DNA of 64,000 nt from Hormiphora californensis (GCA_020137815.1 CM035353.1:3468471-3532470), one strand, 5' to 3'. Shown: positions 1-12,465, counted from the stretch's first letter. Translations and numbers: made by a program. The notes: generated by a model from the sequence alone, not told the origin.

Positions 1-1315
1 TCCACAATGGCCGTGGAAATTTCGGGCCTCGAAAGAGGACGTTTTCCTAATTCCGGGTTAGAGGACGACGTAATACCATGCCATGGCCATCTTCTCTCAT
101 CCTTTTTGCCACTGAGTTATTGCGATCAGTTACAAATTCACCAATTTTTAGCCCTTTATCCATTATTAGCTTCAAGATGGCCCTGCATGCCCGTTCTTCC
201 AATTTACCTGTTCCTGCTATTGCTCTTCTAGGCAGTATAAACGTTTTTTAGGACTTTCCCATTTGGGCCCATTAGAGCCCCACTATCCTGGGGGGTGTCA
301 TCTGGGAATGCGACTGGTCCCCGACAACCAAATTTCCCCTCGTACACGTGGCTCTCATACGATTTTCCATGATTTTTCCTATACTCATCAGCGATGGAGA
401 TGGTAGAGGAAGTAGACTTTCTAGTTGTCCCGCTGGAAATTCAAAGTCGTCAAATAACTGGTCTTCCCGACTAGTGTCCCTTTTATCATCCCCGTCTCTC
501 TCTCCAGCTGATTTCATAACTGGGCCCATATATTCCTACACATAATGTTTTCTCGAATTCTCTTGAGTTCTTTCTTATTATTCTTGGCCTTCTGTCATAC
601 TTATCCTCAAGAAATCATATTTAATTATCAAATCTGTTCGGCATTCTGGGAATGTCTTATTGGAATTGAGCTCCCCCCAGAAGTAAACAAGGTGAACCTC
701 GTCGCTTACAATGTTGTCTCTTTGCTTCTCTTCCTTCTCCGTTGGTTTTCTGCACAGGTGAAGATTCAACCAAACAGTTGAGACTTCTTGAACACCACTG
801 TTACTCGTTGGAATTTCCAGGGAGTTGAATCGCAGGAATAATTATCTTTTTATGCGGCGGTCATCCCTAGCTGCCCCGGTAAATCGGCTTTGACCCGACT
901 CCATTATGCTGCCCAGGGTCTCGCAGATGGCCTCCGAAGCACACAAGTGATGAACCGGTTTGCCGAGGTCCGAGGCTCTGACCCTATATCTATGAGGTAC
1001 CTCCCCTTGACCTGTCCAAGCTCATGCATCATCAGATTCATGAAGTTCACCAGATTCATCATGCTCACTTCTGTGGCAGTGACTGCTGACATCTTGGATA
1101 TGATGTCCAGGTCAAACTCGGTGGGTCTGGTGACCAGTACCACTCCTGGGATGATGAGGTTAGGAGTCCTGTCCAGTTTATATTCTCCTCGAAGTTCAGG
1201 AACCCCACCGCAGTGTCTGCCATGGCGAACCCTCCATCCGGGTGCCTCTGGATAACATGATCCCTCGGTACTCACGGGGTTCTCCATTTTCTCTCCCTAA
1301 ATATATGCAACTTTT
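1..1315. other. Unassigned sequence with weak ORFs
   Basis: No recognisable gene. A minus-strand ORF (904-1287, 127 codons) is open but matches no family I know. It may be a remnant of the duplicated exon material that follows, because the minus strand is also the coding direction of the neighbouring exon-like modules. The rest shows no repeats or motifs I can name. Confidence 0.3.
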
Positions 1316-2033
1316 CTTACACATAATAACCTCGCTGGCAGAACATTCCCCACATGTCCATCGCTCAGCGAAGCCTAGCTGGTCCATTTTCTATCCCACC
1401 CATGTTAGCAGGACCCTCCCTACCCTTTCCCCACATGTATGATGTATAGGGCTCTGATGGTGGATTTAATGTTAATTATATGAACAATTGGACTGACAAT
1501 CAGTTCATTAGTACACGACAATCAATGATAGTATGTTGACAACTTTCTTTATATATATCTCTAATAATAAGATGATACTGAACACTGGTATAAACTAACC
1601 GTTCCTCCAGGCTGCCAGCGCCTTAGACGTGGCAATATCTTCTGGTGTCCCTGAGAGCGGCGCAGCAGGGGGCCCACAAACCTAGAACAACGATGTGGCA
1701 AATGTGTCATGCAGTTGAGTGTTCCCCCCCCCCCTCTCTTCACACAATAACCTCGCTGGCAGAACATTCCCCACATGTCCATCGCTCGGCGGAGCTCGTC
1801 TATTTTCTATCCACCCATGTCAGCAGGACTCTCCCTGCCCCTTTCCCCACACGTACAGGGCTCTAATTGTGTGTGTTAATTACATTTAATGTTAATGATA
1901 TTGGAATTACAATCAGTACATTAGTACATGACAATCAATGATATTATTACTTTATTTATATGTTTCTAATTAAATAATAAGATGATACTGGATACTGGTA
2001 TAAACTAACCGCTCCTCCAGTTTCCCAGTGCCT
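1316..2033 (-). repeat. Tandemly duplicated exon-like module (two copies)
   Basis: Copy A (about 1316-1640) and copy B (about 1738-2033) are diverged direct repeats. Both run from a block containing ACCTCGCTGGCAGAACATTC to a block ending in CTCCAG. On the minus strand each copy carries a short open segment of similar protein: one reads ...PLSGTPEDIATSKALAAWRN, the other ...PLSRTPEDVASAKALGNW. Each is followed by a GT that could be a splice donor. This looks like tandem duplication of an exon with flanking intron. The protein family is not recognised and there is no sign of a complete gene. Confidence 0.5.
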
Positions 2034-2063
2034 TCGCTGACGCTACGTCCTCAGGAGTCCGGC

Positions 2064-2381
2064 TCAGCGGCTCAGCCAATGATCCGGGGTCTCTTCCTCA
2101 ATTGCTGGTTTCCTCGGCCTACCAACTTGCCTTTTTGGCCGATCCACAGTTTTTGGAAGCCTTGGTCGGCATCGTCTTCTTTTATCGTCTTCATTTCCAA
2201 TCTCAGCGGCAGCTGGCCCCGGTGCTGCTACAGCTCTCCCTACCGTTATTACTGTTTCCCACTCCCTATTCCTTTCTCTGACTGAAAACATTTTTGGGCT
2301 CAAGCTACTTTTGGCACAATCGGGAGAGTCAATATTGACCAGCTTCCGATTGACCACTAATTGTACCACCTCGTGCCCCAT
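2064..2381 (-). CDS. Unrecognised ORF with AT-hook-like basic motif
   Basis: This minus-strand ORF of 105 codons contains a basic stretch with KRQVGRPRKP, which fits the GRP core of an AT-hook that contacts the minor groove of AT-rich DNA. Just before it lies a second basic cluster (RRRCRPRLP). AT-hooks are common in transposon-encoded and chromatin proteins. The ORF overlaps the edge of the duplicated exon module in another frame, so it may be a fragment of the same old gene. Start and splice borders are not defined and a function cannot be given. Confidence 0.25.
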   Translation of the reverse strand: MGHEVVQLVVNRKLVNIDSPDCAKSSLSPKMFSVRERNREWETVITVGRAVAAPGPAAAEIGNEDDKRRRCRPRLPKTVDRPKRQVGRPRKPAIEEETPDHWLSR

Positions 2382-2554
2382 CCAGTACCCGTCCAGTCTC
2401 GCTCTCTATCTATACTATTATATATAGCTAGATTTCACTTTTATCCTCTGCCTCCTGCATAGGACACCTTGCAACAAAGACTAGTTCCATCATCCGCTAA
2501 AAATATGATGATATGTATATCAATTTACAGTATGAAAAACAAGATCGGTTTATA

Positions 2555-3471
2555 TTAGGTTGTCCCAGAAAGAATGTCGTGTCCCGTTTTCTCTAAGTTG
2601 GCCCATCGATTTCGATTTAAAACTTTTCTAGCTTGTTCATTTAACCCTTGACTCTATGAAACAAGTGTCTATTTTGAAAAAATTGATTTTCGACGCACCC
2701 TGGCGAACCCGGAAACAAGCCAGCTAAAATTTCCGCTGAACGAGAAATATGCGCATGTTGAAAACACTGCTGTACTTTTTCCTGTGAGTGTCTGTAAGAT
2801 ATTACACTACCCCAAGCTTGTTTATTGGACAATTCTCTATCGTTTGAGTGGTGGATGAAGACACAGGTCAAAATTGTTGCTGAGCTATGGAGCTCTGAAA
2901 ATTTTTGCTCAAAATCTGAAATTTCCACTTCCGGGCCACTTCAGGGTTCATTGGATTGGTGTATTGACATTCTTTTTGCAGCTTTGAATAGTCCCGACTA
3001 AGCTTTTAGTCATAGCGATGTTGGCGATTTGATTTGGTAATGTTTGAAGATGAAATTTGGAAGTTTTTGAAAGTAGCCTAAAAACAGGTCAAAAACAGGG
3101 GTTAAATTTTGGATTTTTTCGCTTTTGCACGGTATATTAGCTTTGCCTGACGCTTCCACAGGTTGCGTCGAGACTAAAATCGCATAGGTTCCTTAACTTT
3201 GGACAATTTGCTATCGTTTGGTGCCATTTGGAGTTCTAAAAACTCAAAGGGCATTATTTCAGAGACGTTTTAAGAATTGGAAAACCTCCGTTCAGCGGCA
3301 CCTCGACTTTGGGTTTCAAAATACCGAATTACGAACGAATGAAATGAGCATTTGAAATTTTGGACACGTTCCTGAGTTAGGAATATTGACAAGATAGAAC
3401 TGGTTAGAAGTCTCTAACCCATGTATTTCTCCTAAAAATCGGTACACGACATTCTTTCTGGGACAACCTAA
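2555..3471. mobile_element. Non-autonomous mariner-like element, 917 bp
   Basis: Terminal inverted repeats begin TTAGGTTGTCCCAGAAAG and end with the reverse complement at 3445-3471. The element is flanked by TA on both sides (2553-2554 and 3472-3473), the target duplication of Tc1/mariner elements. No transposase ORF is present. Internal phrases such as GGACAATT...CTATCGTTT and CACTTCCGGG recur in the element at 21981-22884, so both belong to one family or superfamily. Confidence 0.75.
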
Positions 3472-3639
3472 TATAAGCAATCTGTTGAAAGTTAATCAGT
3501 GAAAAAAATATGGTACACTTACGAAAAAATAAAACAGTGAAGATAAAACAGAAAATATGATGAAAACAAGTAAAAAATGATATCTAACCTGAAAATATAC
3601 GACGTTTTAACGGATTATATTAGCAGGGTCTATTCCTAA

Positions 3640-4400
3640 GGTCGCCCCGAACCCCGGCCTTTTACTCTCTAAAATATTCCGCACTTTGACCAACATGCAA
3701 ACAAATGCTTGTCGTGTGTCCTTTTCTCATCGTATCAAGTTCTAATAAACACCATCTTTTAGAAAATTTAATTCCGAGTTTGCTGGTGAAAACTAGGTTT
3801 AATTTGGAAAACAACAAGCAAAATGACAGCAAAAACCGCGTACGACTACCAAAATCAGTCACGTTACCCAAGCATTTTGTTTTGATTGTAGCTCAGGAAC
3901 TAAAACCGATCTCAAAAATCGGCCACATGTCCCACCTAGAACTTTGTCTCATCTTTCCCGTGGTACCGGAGTTGTACAGATTGGGTCAATACCCATGATT
4001 TCTATAAAGAAAAACAACGAAAAAAGCAATTTTGCTTCAAAATCACACTGCTCTCTCCTCCGAAATTAAGGTCGCCCCAAACGTTATTGCCTATGTATCT
4101 CTCCCACTCACTAGTTAACACCACAATCTCACCAATCTGGTTTGGCTCTCGAGATGGGAGAGAATGTGAGAACAACGTAGCGAGGGAGAGAGATACATAC
4201 CAAAATACAAAATAAGGTCGCCCCAGTACTATATTCGTATGTATCTCTCTCTCTCCCCCACTGTCGAGATGAGTGAGAATATGACAACAACGTAGCGAGG
4301 GAGAGAGATACATACCAAAATACAAAATAAGGTCGCCCCAGTAGTATGTTCTTATGTATCTCTCTCTCCCTCACGACTTAACACCATGTTCTCACCGTGT
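3640..4400. repeat. Left arm of a fold-back inverted repeat
   Basis: This arm reads normally and contains three short direct repeats of the type AAGGTCGCCCCA followed by TATGTATCTCTCTC. Its reverse complement reappears at about 6060-6670, with many homopolymer expansions and G/C or A/T run changes. Shared landmarks include the string around 3895-3930 (AACTAAAACCGATCTCAAAA) and its mirror around 6395-6425. Confidence 0.65.
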
Positions 4401-7080
4401 AAGTTGCATTTTTCCCTTTTCTCCTTTTCTCCCTTCTTTTTTTCCCCTCTTTTTTCTTTTTTTTTTTCCCCATTTTTTTCCCCCCCCTTTTTTTTTCCCC
4501 CCCTTTTTTTTTTTTCCCTTTTTTTTTTTTTTTTTTTCCCCCCCCCCCCCCCCACCCCCCTTTTTCCCCCCCTTTTTTTTTTTTTTCCCCCCCCCCCCTT
4601 TTTTTTTTTATTCTTTTCCCCCCCCCCCCCCCCCCTTTCCCCTTTTTTTTTCCCCCCCCCCCCCAAATTCTTTTTTTTCCCCCCTTTTTCCCCCCGTTCC
4701 CCGGGGGTCCCTCCCCCCCCCCCCTTTTTTTCCCCCCCAAACCCCCCCTTTTTGGGGGGGGGGCCCCCCCCGGGAAAACCCTTTTTTCCCCCGTCTGGAA
4801 TTTTCCCCCCCCCTTTTTAAAGGGGGGGAAAAAACCCCCAAATTTTTACCCCCCCCCCCCACCCCCCCCCAAAAATTTTTTTTTCGAAAAAAAAAAAAAA
4901 TTTTATTTTTTTTTTCCCCCCCCCCCCCCAAAAAGAATTCCTTTTCCCCTTTTTTTTCCCGGGTTTTTTAATTCCTTTTTTTTTAAACCCCCCCCTTTTT
5001 TGCCCCCCTTAAAAAACCCCAGGCCCTTTCTTCCCCCCCCCCCCCTTTTTTTTTTTTTCCCCTTTTTACCCCCCCCCCTTTTTTTTTTCCCCCTTTTTTT
5101 TTTTTTGGTCTGGGGGGAAAATTCCTTTTTTTTCCCCTTTGGGGGCCTTACCCCCCCGGGCCCCGGGGGGGGAAAACCCCCCCCCTTTTTTCCCCCCCCC
5201 CGGGTGCCAAAAAAAAAAAATTTTTTTTTTTTTTCTCTCTCTCTCTCCCCCCCCTTCCCCCCCCCCCTTTTTTCCCCCTTTCCCTCTTTTTTCCCCCTTT
5301 TTCCTCCTCCTCTCTTTTTCCCTCTCTTCTTCCACACACCCAACAACTCGTCACTCACCATTTTTGGAAAGGGGGGGGGGGAAAGACCCTTTTTTTAACC
5401 TCTAGAACGAAAAATTTTTTTTTTTTATTGAAATGAACTTTTTATTTTTTCAAAAAAGTTCGGTGAGAAACAAAATGGGGTGAAATAACTTTTAGAAACC
5501 TGAACTGTTCTCTTGTGGTCGTCCAATTTAGCTGATCTTGGGGGGAAATTAAACAACGCCAAAAAGAGAGAGGGGGAGAGAGAGAGAGAGAGGAGGGGGA
5601 GAAGAAGAGGAGGGGGGGGGGAAAAAGGGGAAAGGGGTTTTTTATATGCCCCTCAGAAACCCCCGCCCTGCAAATCCCCCCAAATCTTTCAAGACAAACC
5701 CTTAGGTCGTGCATATATCCCCCTCAGGGGTTTTTAGCAGGTTCTTCAGTCGAACAAAGGGTGTCTAGAAAGGCTTGTGGGTTTCTGTGGGGGAATAGTA
5801 GGATTGCATCAATAATGAAATAGAGAAAATTTTAAAAAAACTCATGTATAGCTCGTTTGGGGCCTATAAAATCCAATTTTTCAAATTTGGCAATTCCCCC
5901 CCCTCTGAGGGTTGGAAAAATTCTCATTGATTAGCGTATCAAAAAATTTCGGTTTTTGTGGGTTTTGCTTTATATAAAACAGAAACGGAAATACTAATTT
6001 CATATTCTTTCGAGCCGCGAACCACACAAACCAAACCCCCCCCCTCCGCTGAGATCTGAATTTAAAAACGGTGAGAACAAAGGGTTAACGTGAGGGAAGA
6101 GAGATACATAGAACTACACTGGGGGGACCTTTTTTGTTTTTGGTATGTATCTCCTCCCGTACGTTTTTTGTATATTCTCACTCATCCGACAGTGGGGGGA
6201 GAGAGAGAACAACGAATTAGGATGGGAGAGATACATAGGGAATAACGTTTGGGGCCCTTAATTTGGAGGGGAGAGCGTGTTTTTTGAAGCAAAAAATTTC
6301 TTTTTTTCGTTGTTTTTTTTAAGAAATAGGGATTGACCCCAAACTGTACAACCCGGTACCAGGGAAAAATAGACAAAGTTCTAGGGGAATGTGGCCGATT
6401 TTTGAGATCGGTTTTAGTTTCCGAGCTACAAACAAACAAAATGCTTGGGGAACTGACGATTTTGGGATCGTTTTCGCGGTTTTTGCTTCATTTTGCTTGT
6501 TTTTTCCAAATTAACCAGTTTTTCACCCGCAAACTCGAATTTAAATTTTTTTAAAAAATGGTGTTTATTAAAACTTTAACAGAAAAAGGACACACACAAG
6601 CATTTTTTGCATGTTTGGGCAAAGTGCGGAAATTTAAGGTAAAAGGGGGGGTTTGGGGGGACCTTGGGTAACCCGATTGGGTATCCTAATGATTTCACTA
6701 GCTTTTTTTTAAAGCTTTTTGGGTCATGGGGCCCTATAATTTTTTAGGACCCTTTTTTCCTTGGAAAATTGGGGCCCCTAACGACATTTTGCGGGGTCTG
6801 GAAAAATTTTGTGTAACGCGTAAAGAAAATTTTTTGGTCAAAAGGGCATGGTGCCGTCTCACCTTTTCCCAAAAAATGGCGAAAAAAAAAAGAAACCCCA
6901 AAAACCCAAATTTTTTTGGTCCTAAGATGCCCCTGGTTAGGGACAATCCAAAACCATCGTTTTTTGCAAAAAAAAAGGTCAGAATTTCAGGGGGGGGGGG
7001 TTTTTTTTTTTGCAAAAAACCCTGAAAAAAAGCCCCCTTTTTTTGGACCAAATCGAATTTCATCCTAAACTGGGTTTTTA
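4400..7080. other. Low-quality consensus: homopolymer-dominated, includes degraded right arm
   Basis: From about 4,400 to 5,400 the sequence is almost only runs of T and C with scattered A and G runs. From 5,400 to 7,080 it becomes a distorted copy of the left arm and its flank, with lengthened homopolymers. Real genomic sequence rarely behaves this way. It is best explained as failed read consensus across a CT/GA-rich fold-back. All long proline-, lysine- or phenylalanine-rich ORFs here are artefacts. Confidence 0.75.
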
Positions 7081-7559
7081 AAAATCAATAACTTTAGGAT
7101 CGTGTTGAGCAGAGTCTAAACCTCAATTTAAGCCTCAAATAATGACAAACTACCCATCTGGTCCATGGCGACAGCCTTTCAAAGTTAAAAAATGGGGTTT
7201 TCACCGAATTCTAAAAATAGCCCCCAAAATCGAGTGCGAAAACCGATTAGACATAATTTTTGCTCAAATGTCTTTAGAAGGGGTCATTATTCACCCACAA
7301 AGAGTCTTGGGCCTAACGGAATCATTTAACGGCTTGCATAAGGCTAATACCACGACCTGATTTTTGGCACGTAGATCGCAACACAACTGGAGGTTAGACA
7401 TGGTCGCTCACCCATCCAGTGAAACCCGTTCTGAACTTCATGTATGGTCTTAGGAATCCAAAATTGTCCAATCTAAAAGATCCTGTAAAAATTTTTGGTC
7501 CCCAACATCACATGCGACCAGGAAGGGCCAAGTGCAAATCTTTATGGATCACCCTAATA

Positions 7560-7745
7560 TAACAGGATCATAGAAACAGGATTATATAGAAAAGATAATA
7601 TATAACAAATAATAAGATCAGAATGAGATAAGATGAACAAGATTAGAATGAAATAAAATGAAAAAGATGAACAAGATCGTAATGAAATAAAATGAACAAG
7701 ATTAACAAAATCAGAATGAGATAAAATGAACAAGATCAGAATGAG
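7560..7745. repeat. AG/AT-rich minisatellite
   Basis: Imperfect tandem copies built from AGAATGAGATAAAATGAACA and shortened versions of it, about 25-37 bp per unit. No coding potential. Clean, normal-looking sequence has resumed by this point. Confidence 0.6.
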
Positions 7746-8098
7746 ATTAAACAGGAAAGATAGGTTGGTAATGTTCCGTGAAAGCTAACCGACGGTGCAT
7801 CCGGGTCGTTTGCCAACATACACAGTAGGAGCACTCTACTAACCGTGATTCTAAATCAGACAAATCAGTGCGGTGGGAAAAAACAAGATAACACAGAGCA
7901 AATATCCCCATTGAGTCCCCATATATATAAATGCCTAAACGGTGTTTTACCCCCTCACTGTCCTCGTATTCCTCACGAAATCTGTTCTTCTCGTTGTTTT
8001 ATCTAAGAGATTAAAAAATCATAAATGAAACTATCATGGGGATGGTGGATATAACACTTTTCTTCTATAATTGTTTAAAAAATATTGTTCTCATGTTA

Positions 8099-8576
8099 CT
8101 ATACTATTTCACTACTTACCAATTGACATGACCATACAGCATCGAACAAGGCTCGGAATTTTGGAACCTTGAGCTTGGTCCACCCTCCAATTTGAGATAC
8201 AATAATAGAGATATCAGCCACGACAGCTCCACCACTCCTCGGGGTCACCTTGTGCTTCTTTGCGAGCGACAGTAGGCCGGATTTTGGGGGCTGATATAAT
8301 TTCCCTCCATTGACAAAGGCAGAAGGCTTCAGCAACAAAATCTGGTTCGAACTGGAGTACCTCTTCGACCTGTTGCTTTTGATACGGCGCTACTTTTGCC
8401 AGCATCCCGTGCTGCTGGTTGGTAACTCTCGTCCTCTTCACCTCCGACCTCTGCACATCCTTTTTCTGTTTCAGACCGGGCATCAGAAAATTGTTCCTCG
8501 TTACACCTGCAGTTGCTGGGACAGTACACTCGAATAGCCGGTCTTTTCTGAATGCCTCCCTCTCATGTCCTTCCAC
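8099..8576 (-). other. Overlapping minus-strand ORFs, not recognised
   Basis: Two minus-strand ORFs (8214-8576 and 8099-8338) overlap in different frames. The second has a sensible protein-like stretch (GGAVVADISIIVSQIGGW followed by TKLKVPKFRALFD) and ends near a possible splice boundary. I cannot place either in a family. They may be exons of a decayed gene or transposon protein. Confidence 0.2.
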
Positions 8577-8949
8577 CTCATTTCCATACAGTTTATTTTT
8601 ATAAAAAACGAAAAGGACACGTTTGGTATGAAAGGAAATTTTTTAGAATTCAGGCAACAAGAGGGTTCCCGTCTAGAGGTCCATGGTTACCTCCTCATTA
8701 GATTTCCTCTTCTTTCTTGGGGTGCTGATTCCGTATGGTTGTGGGGGTCGGAAACTCTCATGGATATGGTGTGAGAGTCTTCTGGGACACACTAGAAAGT
8801 TATGAAATGGTTTCATATCTTGTATAGGCGAGCAGGAATTCTGCGGTGGAATGGCCAGTTCTTGTTCTAATCTCCTCAGTACTGTATTACTGTACTGTCA
8901 TTAGACAGACCCAGCTGAGCATCTTCAGTGTAGTACAGGACCACACCAA

Positions 8950-9915
8950 TATATATTGCATAATATTCTGTAAGTGTAATACAGTCTGTAAGTGTAATAC
9001 AGTCTGATTGGTCCCCTCCTCCTCATTGCCATTTGTTCTCCTATGACTGGGACTCTGGTCCTCCTGACCACCACAGTTTCTTCCACCAACTCGACCCAGC
9101 TCATAAATGTTGTTTTTTCGATCATGTGGTTCATTATCCTAGGCAGAGATTGTGAGATTCTGAAAACTTTTTGTTTTCTGTGCAATTCGGCCACATCATA
9201 CAAAAAAAATACTTTTTAAAATAAATTGAGTTAGTTATATATTTTTAAAAGTTTATTCTTGCTCCCACAACCCCCCAAGATCGGGACAAGGATCAGATCT
9301 GCTGATGATTATTGTGACATTTGACAACTATATCGTGTTTTTCCACGATAGTTCGTCACAATACTATACAGCTGATCCCTCGCTTGCCTACACGATATAG
9401 AATACGCAAGCGAGGTTGCTAATACCAAGCTGTCAGTGATTCTAGGGTCTAAAACCGGCCTCTTCAAGTTCCTGGCGTCTGCTTTCCCGAATGTTCGCAG
9501 GGTATGGCTGTTGACCGTGTCTTCAGTGAACTCTTCGAACAGTATCGTTCTGAAATCCCCAAGTTACCAGAACCCTGATTTACTGATATCGATTTACAGG
9601 GTTTCGAGAGTATGGAAAGTGTAATATAACAGTCTGATCGGTACCAGAGGCGGCGGCCCCCTCCTCAGCACCACCTCCTGTTCCTCCCCTATGATTGCCA
9701 CTAGAGGCGGCAGCCCCCTCCTCAGCACCACTTCCTCCTCCTGACCACCACAGTTACCTCCACCCAGCTCCTAAATGTTGTTTCTTCGATCATGTGGTTC
9801 ATTATCCTAGGCAGAGATTGTGAGATTATAATGAAAACTTTTTTGTTTTCTGTGCAATTCAGCCACATCATACAAAAAAAATAATTTTTTAAATAAATTA
9901 AGTTAGTTATATGGT
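8950..9915. repeat. Direct repeat pair around 8950-9240 and 9630-9915
   Basis: Both segments contain the run CGATCATGTGGTTCATTATC and continue through ...CCTAGGCAGAGATTGTGAGATT, TTTTTGTTTTCTGTGCAATTC and a shared AT-rich tail ending TTAGTTATAT. The similarity is high over about 250 bp with small indels. On the minus strand the first copy holds an ORF (8925-9203) of unknown family. This is segmental duplication of exon-like sequence. Confidence 0.55.
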
Positions 9916-10040
9916 AAATATATTCATGTAGGAATATTGTACAGACTGGCCCAAAGAGTTGGAGCCACTTGTGTTAACTCCTCAACTTTCGAAAGGGACC
10001 AGTGGAAATAATATTGGCATATAATTGAAACCATACCTAC

Positions 10041-10173
10041 TGAAGTGTCTTGCATCATACAAATGTTGTGCGGTGTTTCAGTTAAGTAGGATTCTCTAGA
10101 GAGCATGTAAGGCAACATGACAATTATCCCACTAATCCAACAAATAAAGCAACCCCACAATAACAAAAATACG
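10041..10173 (-). pseudogene. Isolated GPCR-like exon (helix 4 and second extracellular loop)
   Basis: On the minus strand a segment bounded by an acceptor (CCCCGCAG) and a donor (GTAGGT) reads ...SVFLLLWGCFICWISGIIVM then LPYMLSRESYLTETPHNICM. This resembles transmembrane helix 4 of a rhodopsin-family receptor, with its central Trp and terminal Pro, followed by an extracellular loop with one Cys. No neighbouring receptor exons are evident, so it is probably an orphan exon from a duplicated or broken receptor gene. Another hydrophobic protein could give a similar short stretch. Confidence 0.35.
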
Positions 10174-10455
10174 CTGCGGGGAGTTGTAGGCCCGGTGTGG
10201 GACGGAATTAAATAAATAACGAGAGATCGATTAATATTTATAACTTTTTCATGTTTATTTCTATAAATTATTCTACAAGGTCTCATAATCTTCAGCCTAC
10301 ATCGGAAATTCAACTTAAAGTTCAATAAGGAAACAAAGTGGCAATATCATGGAAACACCACATCCCCCATTTCCGCAAAGTCCGCAAACCCTGCCCTTCC
10401 AGGTACTCGTTTCCATATCCGGAGGTTATACAGGTATTTTACTCTGGCCATGAAT

Positions 10456-10672
10456 CTATAGGGCTCGCTTCCTTGCTGTCGTGAGCTTTGGCCTCAGACA
10501 ATCTCGAACCTAAGTGCTCTTATTTATATATAGGGCTCGCTTCCTTCCTGTCGTGAGCTTTGGCCTCAGACAATCTCGAACCTAAGTGCTCTTATTTATA
10601 TATAGGGCTCGCTTCCTTCCTGTCGTGAGCTTTTGCCTCAGACAATCTCGAACCTAAGTGCTCTTATTTATG
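10456..10672. repeat. Three tandem copies of a ~73-bp unit
   Basis: The unit runs TATAGGGCTCGCTTCCTTCC ... CCTAAGTGCTCTTATTTATA. It is present three times with only a few substitutions, so the duplication is recent. Confidence 0.85.
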
Positions 10673-10739
10673 TACTTATTGGTAGCCTTGTTCGACCTTG
10701 TATTGTTCGAACCCGGGGAGGGAGGGTCGAACAAGGCAA

Positions 10740-10880
10740 CCCTACTAAAATATAGTTCGACGCGACGCGACGCGCGATCGATGAACGATCGATAAACGAT
10801 CGATAAACGATCGATATCGATCGTTTATCGATCGTTCATCGATCGCGCGTCGCGTCGCGTCGAACTATATTTTAGTAGGG
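10740..10880. mobile_element. Palindromic MITE, 141 bp, 2-bp target duplication
   Basis: Near-perfect palindrome starting CCCTACTAAAATATAGTT and ending with its reverse complement. The centre consists of 11-bp AAACGATCGAT units. It is flanked by AA on both sides. The same family, with a different number of 11-bp units, sits inside the receptor gene at 31837-31988 with GT on both sides. No ORF. Confidence 0.8.
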
Positions 10881-11499
10881 AAGTTAGTACTAGGAATTAT
10901 ATTAAAATAAAATAAAAAGAGTTTGAACAAAACAAGCTCGATCCTGCTCGATGGTTTGAAATGAAACTAATTTCCTTGCAACATCTGCCTCGTCTAGTCA
11001 TTTTCTCCAGTTTTTAGTCTCCAGAATTGTATTTTTTCTGTCCGTGGCCTCGCACGGGGTGTAGAATACACGCGATCCTCGCCAGAGCGGGGTTACGCCA
11101 ATGTCGATTTCATCGCACGTTTTGTCCCAGGGGAGTAGGTGGTTTATGGCCACCCACTCCTCATGGGACAACGCACACTCGCAAGGTGAAGGATTCATGA
11201 CGAACAAGACTGGCTCCCACGTGAATGTCAGGAGTTAAATATCCCCCACCCCTGATTTTCGAGCATCCATTATCTTTTTCGTTGTTTTCTCGTACTTCTG
11301 GCGTAGGGCAATTTCCCCTCCCACCTCAGAAGTTGCTAAGCGAGCGTCCGGGTTCACCCTTGCCCGGCATGTTGATAAAGGATTCTGTAATAGCTGGTAC
11401 TACTGGTCGTAATCAGATAGGCTGTATTCCAGGTGAACTGGTCTGCGAGTTTGGAATCTGCAGCACTGTACACCGCCTCTCTAACACAGATCTCGATGA

Positions 11500-11790
11500 T
11501 ACTTCAGTAAGGTGTTGGTCGGTAATAAGCCCGGGGGTAATATTCCAATGTGTCAGATAATCAGTATAAGATTAAAATCTCTTATCAATACAACAACACA
11601 TTACATGTGTCACGTTAATCAGACAGTAAAAAAATGGCACAGTGACCAAGAAATGATAAGCTTTGAAGTTAAAACAAAAAAGATGAATATGAATTTAAGA
11701 AAAGATGTTTTAATGATACGAATTCTATAAAATTTACAACTTAAGTTAGGAAAGATTGAATCAGAAGTTCCCACAGGTACTTAGCTTTAC
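11500..11790. repeat. Diverged direct repeat, copy 1 (copy 2 at 14750-15140)
   Basis: Both copies carry CAGTAAGGTGTTG...CGGTAATAAG, then an AT-rich stretch with GTGACCAA(A/G)AAATGATAA and AAGTTAAAACAAAAAGATGA. The segments sit beside other exon-like fragments and are part of the duplicated-gene graveyard. Confidence 0.5.
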
Positions 11791-12333
11791 ACCCTCCCGA
11801 GCTCCTTTTCATAAAGAAGAGGGTGAGCTCTACAAGCTGTTCGACAATTACAGCACTCTATCTGAGGAGTCCTCTGAGTCAAGGTCCTCGTTAATTCTCC
11901 ACTTCGTCTAGTAAAGCTTCACCCAGTTTCTCCTGTAATTATGCTTTCTCTTGTTCCAGCCTCCTCTTTGTTCCCTCTAGTTCCTCTCGGTGCCGGGTCT
12001 CTAATGCAGTTTTCTCCACCACGTGTTTTTTCTGCACCGCCTATATTTTCTGCCTGAAGTCTTATCTCGTTGTTTCACCTCCTGTTCCATCTTCTTCTTC
12101 CAATTTCCTCCCGTGCATGTAGCTCCTTTGCAGAATTGGTTAACAGGTCCTCTTTGACCTCCGTAGCCTTTGGTTCTGGGGGAGATCACGGGGCAAGTGG
12201 TCACAGTAAACACGATAAACATGGGCAAATGTAAACCTTCGTTTACTTGTGACATGTTTTACAAATACGACAACAGATATCAGTAATATAAAATAGAGAA
12301 GGTCCCCACTATTATCACAATCTCTCCATGCTT

Positions 12334-12465
12334 TTATACTATAATATCATAAGGATTCAAGTAGCTGAGTCCATAAAAACGCGGAGTCTGCGGAGTGGTT
12401 TGGGTTGCTGCATCCTTGGTTGAGTCATCATTGAGTATCTTCTCCAGCTCTGTTACGAGATCCAT
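12334..12465 (-). pseudogene. Paralogue of the MDLV-ELEKIL first exon
   Basis: The ORF of 43 codons begins MDLVTELEKILNDDS. It parallels the ORF that starts at 21785 (MDLVSELEKILSDE). The upstream DNA (CCTGGAGGGAGAATGGGTGA on the plus strand) is also shared, which supports duplication of a genuine 5' exon. After about 22 residues the two copies diverge completely and this one ends early. Function unknown. Confidence 0.4.

Noticed and set aside
4352-5405. Long ORFs rich in Phe/Pro or Lys/Gly
   Set aside because: They translate homopolymer runs in a stretch that looks like failed consensus; codon content has no protein character.
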